This document shows, piece after piece, positions 50,901-53,254 of a DNA stretch of 64,000 nucleotides. How positions within the stretch are numbered: position 1 is the first letter of the stretch; each line of letters opens with the position of its first letter. Made by a program: the position numbers and the translations under genes. The DNA comes from Platanthera guangdongensis (taxonomy: Eukaryota > Streptophyta > Magnoliopsida > Asparagales > Orchidaceae), in NCBI GenBank assembly GCA_039583875.1, contig CM077151.1:28038390-28102389 (forward strand). Direction: 5' to 3'. The notes below the pieces were generated by a model. That model did not search any database. It was given only the letters and a program-made list of their open reading frames with translations, and was not told the origin of the DNA.

Positions 50901-52199
50901 ACTGAAGCGAAACTATTACATGGTCGTTCATGTCGAAGGTGATGGTGAGTCGTTGCTCGTCCTGGATATGGTGATAGGTGAAACTTTGGAGGGGTCAACA
51001 TTGACACCTTGGGTTGAGATTGGATTTTTCTTCTAAAGATGTTAGTATCTGGGAGTGATTGGATTTCTCTTATAAAAATTATTCAAGCGTTTGACTGGTT
51101 GAAATTGGAGGGAAATGAATTAAAAGTTTCATCTCATCTTTAGTAATAGAGACTCACCTCAAATTCTCTTTTATTACCTATAATAATTACAATGATACTA
51201 AATTAAGTATATAATGGGCTGTAATATTAGTTGCACTTTAAAAAGTAGTACAGTATTAATTAGGGTGGGATAAAAGTGAAATTCACTACACTCCAAAACA
51301 AACCCTATGTTCTCTTGCATGATTCCCTGTCATTCTCGACAAAACTAAATGAAGAATGCGGATTCATAAGGTGTTAAATATAGGGGTGCAAGTTGAGTTG
51401 AGCCGGCTCGAAAGCTCGATGAGCCGGCTCGAAAAAAGCTCGACTCGAGCTCGAGCATGTCGAGCTCGAGCTCGAGCCTGATTTCGAGCCGAGCTCGAGC
51501 CTGATTTCGAGCCGAGCTCGAGCCTAAGTAACCCTGTTCACGAGCGAGCCGCCGAGCCTTTTTTTAAATTAAATAATATATATTATTAGTAGTAAATATT
51601 TTAATATATTATAATATTAATATAATATTATTAAAATAATAATAAGTTCGAGCCGAGCTCGAGCCTTTTAAAATAGGCTCGTCGAGCTCGAGCTCAAAAA
51701 AAGAAGCTCGAGCTCGAGCCAGCTCTTTTTGATAAGCTCGACTCGTTTACAGTCCTAGTTAAATACAGAATGGGGATTCATAAGGTGCAACACCAAATAA
51801 TATTGATCACACTAATGATAGCAAAGAATATGATGATGATAACGACGACTCTGACTCTCGCTGTCACATTCTGAATTTCAACAGGTCAAAAAATTGGTAA
51901 GAGAAAAACGCCTCGAATCCATCGTCGATCCAAAACTTGTCAAGAACTACAATGTTCAGGAAGTGGAGAAGATTATCCAGATAGCTCTCCTTTGCACCCA
52001 AGCAACACCAGAAGACCGCCCGTCCATGTCTGAGGTGGTTCGAATGCTCGAAGGGGAGGGCTTGTCGGGGCGATGGGAGGAATGGCAGCAGGTGGAAGTC
52101 AACCGGAGGCTGGAGTATGAGACACTCCAAAGGAGATTTGATTGGGGTGATGATTCCATCTATAATCAGGACGCGGTCGAATTGTCGGGTGGAAGGTGA
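1481..52199 (+). CDS. LRR receptor-like serine/threonine kinase, subfamily II (3' eight exons, spliced)
   Basis: A plasma-membrane receptor kinase of the SERK/NIK group, closest by recognition to Arabidopsis At5g10290 and At5g65240. The visible exons join in frame: 1481-1624, 1700-1771, 1873-1938, 2057-2127, 2284-2424, 10128-10466, 38344-38738 and 51885-52199. They encode LRRs, a C-terminal LRR cap with NNLNCGG, a transmembrane segment, and a full kinase domain: glycine loop GQGGFG, lysine in AVKR, HRD, DFG and APEY, so it is an RD-type kinase expected to be active. The end ELSGGR is typical of the clade. Signal peptide, N-terminal cap and first LRRs are missing, so the gene starts left of the window. 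All junctions are GT-AG with matching phases. Three introns (7.7, 27.9 and 13.1 kb) are filled with transposons, yet no exon is broken. Specific ligand and pathway are not deducible. Confidence 0.93.
1700..1771 (+). CDS. LRR-RLK exon: one leucine-rich repeat
   Basis: 72 nt encoding [18 protein letters not shown] and the start of the next unit. Acceptor TTAG, donor GTAAGT. Same phase as the previous exon, so it is one complete 24-residue LRR. Confidence 0.92.
1873..1938 (+). CDS. LRR-RLK exon: last leucine-rich repeat
   Basis: 66 nt encoding [18 protein letters not shown]. Acceptor TGTGCAG, donor GTACGG. It ends with two bases of an asparagine codon completed in the next exon, as in the family motif Y-N-F-T. 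Confidence 0.92.
2057..2127 (+). CDS. LRR-RLK exon: C-terminal LRR cap
   Basis: 71 nt encoding [16 protein letters not shown], the cysteine-containing cap that closes the LRR domain just outside the membrane. Acceptor GCTAG, donor GTAATC. Confidence 0.9.
2284..2424 (+). CDS. LRR-RLK exon: transmembrane segment and juxtamembrane start
   Basis: 141 nt. It encodes a hydrophobic stretch of about 20 residues beginning [10 protein letters not shown], followed by the basic stop-transfer CKRKRECFK and then FVDVT before the donor GTAAAA. The next exon starts G-E-D-D-R, so the join gives the FVDV-x-GE-x-DR motif of this clade. The young chromovirus lies in the following intron. Confidence 0.92.
2555..3722 (+). 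repeat. 5' LTR of the intact chromovirus
   Basis: 1168 bp, TGATGG...CATCA. It differs from the 3' LTR at four positions that I could see. It contains a cluster of about six ACTGTTCA-type octamers at roughly 3027-3112. Confidence 0.95.
2782..2788 (+). promoter_or_regulatory. TATA box in the chromovirus 5' LTR
   Basis: TATAAAT in the context AATATTATAAATAGGAG, about 228 bp into the LTR. It is the likely U3 promoter of the element. An identical copy lies in the 3' LTR near 8999-9005, where it would read out towards kinase exon 10128-10466. Confidence 0.6.
3723..3742 (+). other. Primer-binding site (initiator-Met tRNA type)
   Basis: Directly after the LTR the sequence is A-TTGGTATCAAAGCGAGG. 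This matches the plant tRNA-iMet primer site TGGTATCAGAGC with one change. Confidence 0.8.
3754..8838 (+). CDS. Chromovirus gag-pol polyprotein
   Basis: One ORF of 1694 codons encoding all enzymes needed for copying and integration. Order by residue: an Arg/Pro/Asp-rich N-terminus, Gag capsid (about 195-365), CCHC zinc knuckle C-x2-C-x4-H-x4-C (about 418-431), aspartic protease with DSG at about 511, reverse transcriptase with YFDD at about 866, RNase H (ACDASG, about 1010), integrase with an HHCC zinc finger (about 1197 on) and D-D-E residues (about 1266, 1328, 1363), and a C-terminal chromodomain (about 1612-1660, YLVRWRG and W). The start is the first ATG after the primer site. The last 67 bp lie inside the 3' LTR. 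No stop or frameshift is present and all catalytic motifs are intact, so the element may still be active. Confidence 0.95.
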   Translation: MLRSGRTFRTSMAEPQVTDDRAGSSNSGTAFAEFQRLILDRFDALGAQFNDVRQDLAEVNIRLDHLENTRDTPTHRDDPLEDDLDVSPRPDQHPRVGQPPVDRRRRDIPYRAPAPPARRNPEPARDRHAPPREDYRVPRQPQPDLRDRVPLPGRRDQHREEYYPPDRRRFDYDHDDYPGDYPDPRRGDHAFDITRRIRLDAPSFDGRLDPKAFSDWILDMDHYFDWYDMRDERCVRFAKMKLVGQAKVFWISVERAVEREGYYPISRWDEMKERLKDKYLPASYRDQLLDQLQNLRQGTLSVAEYMARFDELVVRSDISEEPIATASRFKAGLRSELRRELIPHRLETVDQIFQLALEYEQYLRTSSTRQFPSRTDSSTFKRPTPFQTTTTTPPPRITTDMKGKAIATEGQRPGGIQCFRCAGRGHVAAHCPTRNLLVEGEEELGLEGSEDVTEEVEATIEEGWESEAERSLEMGVVRRLLHTPRTDEDWRRTTIFYTYFPSAGGPCKLAIDSGSCVNIVAQKGLERMQVKAEPHPHPYRVIWVDKTAIQVTQRCLIPIRLATFEDNVWCDVIPMDVAHVLLGRPWLYDRDVTSYGRSNTYTFFDKGKKITLSPTRPKEKSKGPIEPPPSTISSRPLHLLRCSEFLRESRDAGIFYIVVATMASESPIVTPHLLPEIQTLLDEFTDILPEELPDELPPLRDIQHAIDLVPGASLPNLPHYRMNPDEHTELKRQVDELLRKQFIRESLSPCAVPALLTPKKDGSWRMCIDSRAINKITVKYRFPIPRLDDLLDTMSGAQLFSKIDLRSGYHQIRVREGDEWKTAFKTKDGLYEWLVMPFGLSNAPSTFMRFMTQILRPYMGKFLVVYFDDILIYSQTHGDHLAHLRLLFETLRQEKLFVNLKKCSFYAESVQFLGFIVSSTGVSVDPEKVKSIREWPLPTTLHEARNFHGLATFYRRFVRGFSSIMAPFTSCLKKGEFQWTPAATRAFEEIKEKLTTAPVLRLPDFGKAFEVACDASGIGIGGVLSQEGHPVSYFSEKLNEAKQKYSNYDREFYAIVQSLRYWRHYLLPREFVLYSDHQALRYLDSQKKLGHKHAKWVEYLQDFHYVLKHRAGVENKPADALSRRVTLLQTLRAHVYGLEQIILDYPGCPDFGEIYAALSRDPPEPVDGFQIWEGYLYRGSHMCIPSTSYRDYLIWELHAGGAAGHFGRDKSIAIVEDRFYWPGLKRDVAKVVRHCRMCQTAKGTKQNTGLYTPLPVPLRPWEDISMDFVLGLPRTVRKHDSIFVVVDRFSKMAHFIACSRTADASRVASIFIRDVFRLHGLPKSIVSDRDVRFVSYFWKTLWYKTGTTLKFSSAYHPQTDGQTEVVNRSLGNLLRCLVGEHVASWDSVLPVAEFAYNSSVNRSTGLSPFHVVLGYEPKKPIDLLPYPLEARPSESAESFARHLHELHESVRRQIISSNDSYKTHADLSRREQVFHEGEQVMVRIRAERLPPGPAKKLSAKRIGPYSIIRRIGTNAYELNIPASMGIHPVFNIEDLTPYYEPREYSDPSRNDHHPSTPPPATASAHSPPPLTLSPPTRTLGSPSSMVTPHAPLIVPGSISRAQSTESITDIITHEYVPSTTGLSCRYLVRWRGRSASDDTWILPTELDRLAPGLRRQYDSLHSSEMNSFQSGGVDGGPSARNKAGPTFVYSRQKT
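8761..8771 (+). other. Polypurine tract
   Basis: TCGGGGGGAGT directly before the 3' LTR start TGATGG, the expected place for plus-strand priming. It overlaps the gag-pol reading frame. Confidence 0.75.
8772..9939 (+). repeat. 3' LTR of the intact chromovirus
   Basis: 1168 bp, same ends and length as the 5' LTR, followed by the target duplication AATCT. Its first 67 bp code for the C-terminus of the polyprotein. Confidence 0.95.
10128..10466 (+). CDS. LRR-RLK exon: kinase N-lobe
   Basis: 339 nt. Acceptor CTACCAG, donor GTACAT. It encodes [19 protein letters not shown], the nucleotide-binding loop GQGGFG (10223-10240), the catalytic lysine in AVKR, and [10 protein letters not shown]...[11 protein letters not shown]. 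It lies only 188 bp after the chromovirus and before the 27.9-kb intron. Confidence 0.94.
10997..13954 (-). mobile_element. Deleted Ty3/gypsy element B, reverse-oriented
   Basis: Direct repeats begin TGATAC and end CCATAACA at 10997-11440 and 13694-13954. Read on the minus strand, they are followed by a polypurine tract (complement of TCTCCCCACC after 11440) and preceded by a tRNA-Met-type primer site (complement of CTCTGATACC). The flanks GTATT and ATATC are both one change from GTATC, the sequence at this point in the uninterrupted right LTR of D. The minus strand at 12088-12291 encodes a Gag fragment ([16 protein letters not shown]). The minus strand at 11468-11800 looks like a pol C-terminal fragment. 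The pol core is missing. The right LTR lacks about 183 bp present in the left. Confidence 0.7.
12587..13345. mobile_element. AT-rich MITE, MULE-like, inside element B
   Basis: 759 bp of very AT-rich sequence with inverted ends: TGTTTTAAATATCGG at the left and the complement of ACATTTAAAACA at the right. The flanks CGTGAAATCA and CGTGAAATAA form a 10-bp target duplication with one mismatch, a length typical of Mutator-like elements. No coding capacity. Confidence 0.6.
14151..14419. other. Non-coding internal sequence of element D
   Basis: No protein match and no element ends recognised. ORFs here overlap on both strands and look random. Confidence 0.4.
14420..15326 (+). mobile_element. TRIM retrotransposon with a 73-bp internal region
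   Basis: Two direct repeats of 417 bp (14420-14836 and 14910-15326), both starting TGTAACATCCTGAATC and ending GGGTCATTACA, enclose only 73 bp. The internal part starts GATGGTATTAGAGC, a tRNA-Met primer site, and ends in a purine-rich stretch before the second repeat. The flanks GATCG and GGCCG fit a decayed 5-bp target duplication (two transitions). The repeats have diverged substantially, so it is old. It encodes nothing and would need enzymes from another element. Confidence 0.82.
15411..15529 (+). repeat. Short fragment of a chromovirus LTR start
   Basis: Begins TGATGGGGGATCACC and continues through a diverged GGCGGGGCCCAC...GACTTGA...GATC block matching the first about 120 bp of the LTR at 2555. 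It stops where the MITE at 15540 begins. A truncated, old relative. Confidence 0.55.
15540..16277. mobile_element. MULE-like MITE, copy 1, carrying a SINE
   Basis: Shares left end (TGTTG(T)TGATG..GGACATGTCGGCCG), middle and right end (CCGACATCTGCAACCTTG) with the copy at 41905-42496. The ends are imperfect inverted repeats. Flanks CCCGCTATAG (15530-15539) and CCCGCTAATG (16278-16287) fit a 10-bp target duplication. Without the SINE the element is about 559 bp. Rich in GATATATC-type palindromes; no coding capacity. Confidence 0.7.
15747..15908 (+). mobile_element. Au-type SINE nested in the MITE
   Basis: tRNA-derived SINE with a pol III B-box, GGTTCGAGTCC (about 15783-15793), then the Au family body TTGCA(A)AAATGCAGGGTAAGG, CCTTCCCCGGAC and an end CCRCC-C-CTTTT. 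It is flanked by a 17-bp target duplication, TTTGAAG(CG/AA)ACCAAACA, at 15730-15746 and 15909-15925. The sister MITE at 41905 lacks it. The 5' end seems shortened and the A-box is not clear. Confidence 0.85.
16286..16530 (+). repeat. Left LTR of element E
   Basis: TGACATGC...GGTCTAACA, about 245 bp, aligned through its length with 35489-35732. It starts inside the MITE's right target duplication. Confidence 0.7.
16531..17499 (+). pseudogene. Element E leader and 5' half of gag
   Basis: After the left LTR comes a leader with no clear gene, then a Gag reading around 17010-17490: [21 protein letters not shown] and [14 protein letters not shown] resemble Ty3/gypsy Gag (normally A-x-x-x-L-x-G-x-A-x-x-W). 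Frames change and the sequence is cut at 17500 by copia element G. The gag resumes at 20176. Confidence 0.6.
17505..17618 (+). repeat. Left LTR of copia element G
   Basis: 114 bp, ends TGTTAG and CAACA, with few differences from 20057-20170. Confidence 0.9.
17655..17815. repeat. 17-bp tandem repeat in copia G leader
   Basis: About eight copies of CCGCTCGATTCCGCTCG with small changes, followed by TTC/TCC-rich simple sequence to about 17970 and by loosely repeated blocks to 18300. It lies where gag should be. The ORF across it (17269-18381) is a repeat artefact. Confidence 0.8.
18541..20045 (+). pseudogene. Copia reverse transcriptase-RNase H remnant of element G
   Basis: Frames together read as copia pol: [60 protein letters not shown], the catalytic [11 protein letters not shown], then RNase H with DADWAGS, RSTSGYC and YCDNKSA. 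Stops occur after SPRV, EEI, AQSK and within RNase H, plus frameshifts. It cannot make an enzyme. Confidence 0.88.
20057..20170 (+). repeat. Right LTR of copia element G
   Basis: 114 bp, followed by target duplication GTTTC and by the resumed gag of element E. Confidence 0.9.
20176..22885 (+). pseudogene. Element E gag end, protease, reverse transcriptase, RNase H and 5' integrase
   Basis: Gag continues with [11 protein letters not shown] at about 20250. The protease end reads ASHNFIS, but its active site is D-C-E instead of D-S-G, so it is dead. Reverse transcriptase from about 21150 has [32 protein letters not shown] and ADDIL in place of [YF]-x-D-D. RNase H has VECDASD (about 21967). Integrase core starts near 22720 ([21 protein letters not shown]) and stops at 22885 where element H enters. 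Motif order and wording fit the Reina group of chromoviruses. Many stops and frameshifts are present. Confidence 0.8.
22891..23882 (+). repeat. 5' LTR of element H
   Basis: 992 bp. Shares its start TGTACAACCCCGTATT with the sense-strand LTR start of element M. It has a run of about 10 C where the 3' LTR has over 30 C and a CA repeat. Confidence 0.88.
23883..23900 (+). other. Primer-binding site of element H
   Basis: TTTTGGTGCGGTGAGCG directly after the LTR. The same string occurs on the minus strand next to the 5' LTR of element M. The matching tRNA was not identified. Confidence 0.65.
23893..25620 (+). pseudogene. Element H gag-protease remnant
   Basis: Starts with SVESDQHR like the Gag of M. 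Gag core: [39 protein letters not shown] and [19 protein letters not shown], followed by a charged Gln-rich linker. The protease region has [15 protein letters not shown] (about 25260-25305), where the expected active-site Gly of DNG is Arg, then [19 protein letters not shown] stop after FLIK at 24592 and frame changes near 24170 and 24410 break it. Gag and protease only; the enzyme part of pol is absent. Confidence 0.85.
25905..27150 (+). repeat. 157-bp tandem repeat array of element H
   Basis: AAGTCACTCGG recurs at 25948, 26105, 26261, 26418, 26575, 26732 and 26889, a period of 156-157 bp. Two more diverged units follow to about 27150. Each unit has two related halves: one with CCGCTGCCAGGCTCTCACTAGC and one with CCGCTGACCGGGCTCTCATTAG. 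The unit is therefore a dimer of an ancestral monomer of about 78 bp, the period seen in element M. The first half contains the inverted repeat CTGCCAG/CTGGCAG. Confidence 0.92.
27151..27749. other. Element H spacer between tandem repeats and antisense gene
   Basis: Mixed sequence with repeated GGCGAG words and no coding match. It is followed by a run of about 20 G near 27762-27781. Confidence 0.4.
27830..29791 (-). pseudogene. Spliced antisense gene of element H (Tat aORF, 'gypsy-type transposon' protein)
   Basis: Runs opposite to gag. Exon 1 (29791-29125) starts [18 protein letters not shown] and contains [18 protein letters not shown] and [15 protein letters not shown], a pattern of the plant 'putative gypsy type transposon' family (Transposase_28-like). 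It meets donor GAAG|GTAT. A 75-nt intron ends in TTTCTGCAG at 29050. Exon 2 (29049-28319) includes [14 protein letters not shown] and ends at donor GTAAGC. A second 75-nt intron ends at CTTGTAG. Exon 3 (from 28243) encodes a coiled coil, [18 protein letters not shown], then [15 protein letters not shown]. Exon 2 has a stop and frame changes, so this copy is broken. Function is unknown; similar antisense genes are known from Tat elements. Confidence 0.65.
30151..30729 (-). pseudogene. Second antisense ORF of element H
   Basis: 192-codon minus-strand ORF with an acidic middle ([18 protein letters not shown]), then [20 protein letters not shown] and [18 protein letters not shown] do not recognise a domain. 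It lies upstream of the antisense gene on the same strand and may be another exon or a separate ORF of the element. The stretch 30850-31270 on the same strand (for example [17 protein letters not shown], 31110-31160) looks like more of it. Status as a gene is unproven. Confidence 0.35.
31279..33330. mobile_element. 2052-bp solo LTR inside element H
   Basis: Starts TGTAACGCCCCGAAAC and ends GGGTGTTACA. Perfect target duplication ATCAT at 31274-31278 and 33331-33335. There is no coding sequence and no second copy in the window, so it is best read as a solo LTR left by recombination of a Ty3/gypsy element. Its first 480 bp contain many copies of the palindrome GACACGGGCGTGTC and variants. Confidence 0.85.
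31340..31770. repeat. Clustered GACACGGGCGTGTC palindromes
   Basis: Palindromes of the form (G)ACACGGGCGTGT(C) recur at least six times, with neighbouring half-sites such as GGCCGTGTC and AGCCCGTGTTC. They give the locus many overlapping ORFs on both strands, which are artefacts. Confidence 0.8.
33499..34533 (+). repeat. 3' LTR of element H
   Basis: 1035 bp, diverged from the 5' LTR by many substitutions. A C-run of more than 30 bases followed by a CA repeat at about 33587-33634 accounts for much of the length difference. It ends TTTTAACA before GTCCG and the resumed integrase of E. Confidence 0.85.
34539..35445 (+). pseudogene. Element E 3' integrase and chromodomain remnant
   Basis: Continues the integrase cut at 22885: [43 protein letters not shown], then a C-terminal part [16 protein letters not shown]. 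It ends with a chromodomain-like [17 protein letters not shown] near 35285-35335. It contains stops and frameshifts. The chromodomain supports placing E among chromoviruses. Confidence 0.8.
35489..35732 (+). repeat. Right LTR of element E
   Basis: TGACACACCAAC...GCTCTAAC, aligned with 16286-16530; the last base has decayed. It is followed by 77 bp of element D sequence and then D's right LTR. Confidence 0.7.
35810..36150 (+). repeat. Right LTR of element D
   Basis: Starts TGTTATCTATTATTTTG. It has TATATAAAG near 35950 and is uninterrupted at the point (GTATC) where element B entered the left copy. The 3' border is uncertain. Confidence 0.55.
36374..36690. repeat. LTR fragment of the H/M family with a 21-22 bp tandem repeat
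   Basis: About eight copies of CAAGATCCAGGCTCCAGGGG from 36374 to 36543. They are followed by GAGGGGAAGCTCTC...CTTCCGGGTATGTGGCGGGAGC, which resembles the end of the H LTR and, in reverse complement, that of M. A third, truncated member of the family is the likely source. Confidence 0.55.
36691..38343. other. End of the 27.9-kb intron: decayed retroelement sequence
   Basis: No host exon. Two relict minus-strand primer sites (GACTCTGATACCA at about 36921 and GGCTCTAATACAAA at about 37945) and purine-rich stretches near 37030-37130 suggest fragments of at least two reverse-oriented LTR elements. A G-rich stretch near 36755-36775 might form a quadruplex. The last 250 bp are ordinary AT-rich intron. 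Confidence 0.5.
38344..38738 (+). CDS. LRR-RLK exon: kinase catalytic and activation loops
   Basis: 395 nt. Acceptor CTGCACAG, donor GTGAGT. It encodes [21 protein letters not shown], the catalytic HRD (38454-38462) in [17 protein letters not shown] (38514-38522), [19 protein letters not shown] and [23 protein letters not shown] has the arginine, so this is an RD kinase. The exon is intact although flanked by 27.9 and 13.1 kb introns. Confidence 0.95.
38829..38945. repeat. CA/GT microsatellite
   Basis: (CA)n in three blocks separated by CATGATTG, 90 bp after the exon donor. It creates the artefactual Cys-Val ORFs on the minus strand. Confidence 0.95.
39388..39490 (+). mobile_element. Truncated Au-type SINE
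   Basis: TTTTGCAAAAATGCGTGGTAAG, CTTGTGGTGGGACCCTTCCCCGGAC and GTGCACCGG match the 3' half of the SINE at 15747-15908. The tRNA-like half with the B-box is missing. Confidence 0.75.
39491..40232. other. Intron sequence with no clear feature
   Basis: AT-rich to 39730, then about 500 bp of less AT-rich sequence that may be a decayed retroelement on the minus strand. No motif could be assigned. Confidence 0.3.
40233..41609 (+). mobile_element. Small non-coding LTR element J (copia-like TRIM/LARD)
   Basis: LTRs of 160-170 bp at 40233-40392 and 41440-41609, sharing TGTTGGAATTAT, TTTAGTCCCACA and CTCCTATATATC. Primer site TGGTATCAGAGG at 40393. Polypurine tract CTTGAGGGGGAG before the right LTR. 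The 1047-bp interior has no pol or gag match. No clear target duplication was seen. Confidence 0.8.
41610..41904. other. Short intron segment between element J and the MITE
   Basis: No coding potential recognised. The left target duplication of the next MITE (GTAGTTGACA) ends it. Confidence 0.3.
41905..42496. mobile_element. MULE-like MITE, copy 2 (without SINE)
   Basis: 592 bp, same family as 15540-16277: GGACATGTCGGCCGACATAA at the left, ATCTGCAACCTTG at the right, repeated ATATATCG/GATATATC palindromes. Flanks GTAGTTGACA and GTAGTTGGTA give a 10-bp target duplication with two mismatches. The site corresponding to the SINE in copy 1 is uninterrupted at about 42090-42115. Confidence 0.72.
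42696..45463 (-). mobile_element. Small non-autonomous LTR element C with a nested hAT element
   Basis: LTRs 42696-44112 (359 bp without the hAT insert) and 45107-45463 (357 bp), starting TGATA and ending CTGTAACA. Perfect target duplication TCTTC at 42691-42695 and 45464-45468. Similarity of ends to element B suggests the same minus orientation. The 994-bp interior carries on the minus strand (44715-44461) a Gag-like N-terminal [22 protein letters not shown]. There is no pol. Confidence 0.82.
43027..44076. mobile_element. hAT-type element inside an LTR of element C
   Basis: 1050 bp with ends TAGAGTTATCAC and, at the right, the complement of TAGAGCTGTCAC. The 8-bp flanks GGTGCGTG and GGTGCGCG differ by one base. 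The intact sister LTR has GGTGCGCG uninterrupted. GGTTCGGTT-type words are dense near both ends, as in hAT subterminal regions; the middle is AT-rich. No transposase is encoded, so it is non-autonomous. Confidence 0.85.
45469..46330. other. Intron sequence with no assigned feature
   Basis: Moderately AT-rich. No splice-compatible kinase exon and no element ends recognised. Part may be decayed retroelement. Confidence 0.3.
46331..46522 (-). repeat. Copia-type LTR end (element N)
   Basis: The boundary at 46522 reads, on the minus strand, a polypurine tract GAATTTGAGGGGGG followed by TGTTAGATATGC, a typical copia 3' LTR start. The far border is not defined and the partner LTR was not found. Confidence 0.5.
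46523..47480 (-). pseudogene. Copia reverse transcriptase-RNase H remnant (element N)
   Basis: The minus strand reads [17 protein letters not shown] and the catalytic [15 protein letters not shown] at about 47420-47310, then RNase H with [11 protein letters not shown] and LADLLTKPQ (46810-46550). Stops and frameshifts are present and everything upstream of the middle of reverse transcriptase is missing. A truncated, dead copia element. Confidence 0.82.
47481..48330 (-). pseudogene. Ty3/gypsy reverse transcriptase fragment
   Basis: The minus strand around 48040-47970 reads [19 protein letters not shown], the palm/thumb region of a gypsy reverse transcriptase. It is followed towards lower coordinates by [13 protein letters not shown] (about 47880). 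Frames are broken and ends are undefined. Confidence 0.6.
48331..48727. other. Intron segment, no feature assigned
   Basis: No coding match. It may be further decayed sequence of the neighbouring gypsy fragment. Confidence 0.3.
48728..50590 (+). mobile_element. Deleted Ty3/gypsy element K
   Basis: Direct repeats of about 245 bp at 48728-48974 and 50345-50590 share TGTGGA, CTTGGAGAGGACTC-like and AACCCTCAAGA...ACCTCA(C/T)GATTGTAT blocks. A polypurine tract GAAAAGCGGAG precedes the right copy. Between them are Gag-like readings around 49840-49975 ([17 protein letters not shown] and HRFVEAKF) and, just before the right copy, a pol-end-like LDDKVDFE. The pol core is deleted. Inner LTR borders are approximate. 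Confidence 0.6.
50591..51372. other. Intron segment, AT-rich
   Basis: Near 50985-51010, GGGGTCAACATTGACACCTT repeats a piece of the gypsy fragment at 47995, so a bit of related element is present. Otherwise no feature. Confidence 0.35.
51381..51757. mobile_element. hAT MITE rich in GAGCTCGAGC
   Basis: 377 bp with ends TAGGGGTGCAA and, at the right, the complement of TAGGACTGTAA. Perfect 8-bp target duplication GTTAAATA at 51373-51380 and 51758-51765. Both arms are dense in GAGCTCGAGC palindromes that can pair with each other around an AT-rich centre. It lies 128 bp before the last kinase exon. Confidence 0.9.
51885..52199 (+). CDS. LRR-RLK last exon: kinase C-terminus and stop
   Basis: 315 nt including TGA at 52197-52199. 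Acceptor TTTCAACAG. It encodes [35 protein letters not shown] and a tail ending FDWGDDS...ELSGGR, which fits the clade's C-terminus. An in-frame join to the 38738 donor (phase 0) gives DHVKKLVRE as expected. Confidence 0.94.
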   Translation, partial: VKKLVREKRLESIVDPKLVKNYNVQEVEKIIQIALLCTQATPEDRPSMSEVVRMLEGEGLSGRWEEWQQVEVNRRLEYETLQRRFDWGDDSIYNQDAVELSGGR

Positions 52200-53002
52200 T
52201 ATACTTATTCGTGTTTAACCGCAGTTTGAAAGTGCAATTTTCGCATCATAAGATGCTTTGTTATGGTGGGTTTGTAGCGAAAGTAAAATATTTCATTGCA
52301 GGCCTGAGATTTTGTTCCAGTTGATGACCAGATATGTTCTTTTGTGTTTACAAGCTCAATGCATATATTTGTTATTTGATACACAGAATATTCTATGATC
52401 TGAATTATGACCTGTGTATATGAATCAGAGCCAAATATTGGAAAATTTACCCTGGGAAAATTGATCAGCCGGGTGGTATCTAACTGATTAAGGGTTTGTT
52501 TGGTGTGATTGTGGCGGTCATAAACATAGTAGTCTTGAACAAGGGAGGGGGCCTTGAACATTCTTGACCTTATGAGCCCGCCTTTATGTTCAACATTGGA
52601 ATTTTTGCGGCGACGGTTGCAACTGTTGTCTTAAACGTAGTAGTCTTGGACCAGAGACCAAGTTTCTCCTCGTTTTCGTCGGGCAAATAAGAGACTGCCG
52701 AGAATGCCCCCTCCCCCTCGACGCCAGTGAGCAGGGGATTCGAAGATTTTTTTTCTCTTTTCTGATGTGCACTAGCATTATTGATGTGCTAATAACATCA
52801 CTCTTTTTAAAATCCCCCTCAAGAAAGGCTTGGTTGTGCATATGAAGATGTAGCAGGTGTTCTTATGTAGACCACTCAGTTTCTACACTCAAATTAACAA
52901 ACATCTTTTAGGGTCCGTTCGTTTGCACGGAATTGAGATTCCGTCTTTCACAAGATTTCTTAAAGTAGCCATTTTCATTTGGTTAGAAATTGAAAGCTTA
53001 TT
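52200..53002. other. 3' flank of the kinase gene
   Basis: Likely 3' UTR just after the stop, then intergenic DNA. No polyadenylation signal could be fixed with confidence. No second gene seen. Confidence 0.4.
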
Positions 53003-53254
53003 AGCAAAGTGCACCCTCGAAATATCGGCTTTTGGTAAAATGCACCCCGAAAGTTTAAAATTGACAAAATGCATCCTCAAAATGGTTTTTTTGGTAAACT
53101 GCACCCTCAATAGGCAAAAAATAAAATGATTAAAATGTACACTCTAGGGTGCACATTGCCAAAAAAATTATTTTGGGGGGATGCATTTTGCCAATTTTAA
53201 ACTTTCGGAGTGCATTTTGCCTAAAGTTTATATTTGGAGGGTGCATTTTGCCAA
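53003..53254. repeat. Foldback element with about 105-bp inverted arms
   Basis: The left arm (53003-53110) contains AAAATGCACCCCGAAAGTTT and AAAATGCATCC. The right arm (about 53150-53254) contains GGATGCATTTTGCC, AATTTTAAACTTTCGGAGTG and GGGTGCATTTTGCC. The arms are reverse complements at about 80-90 percent by eye with a loop of about 40 bp, so a transcript would form a long hairpin. Confidence 0.85.
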
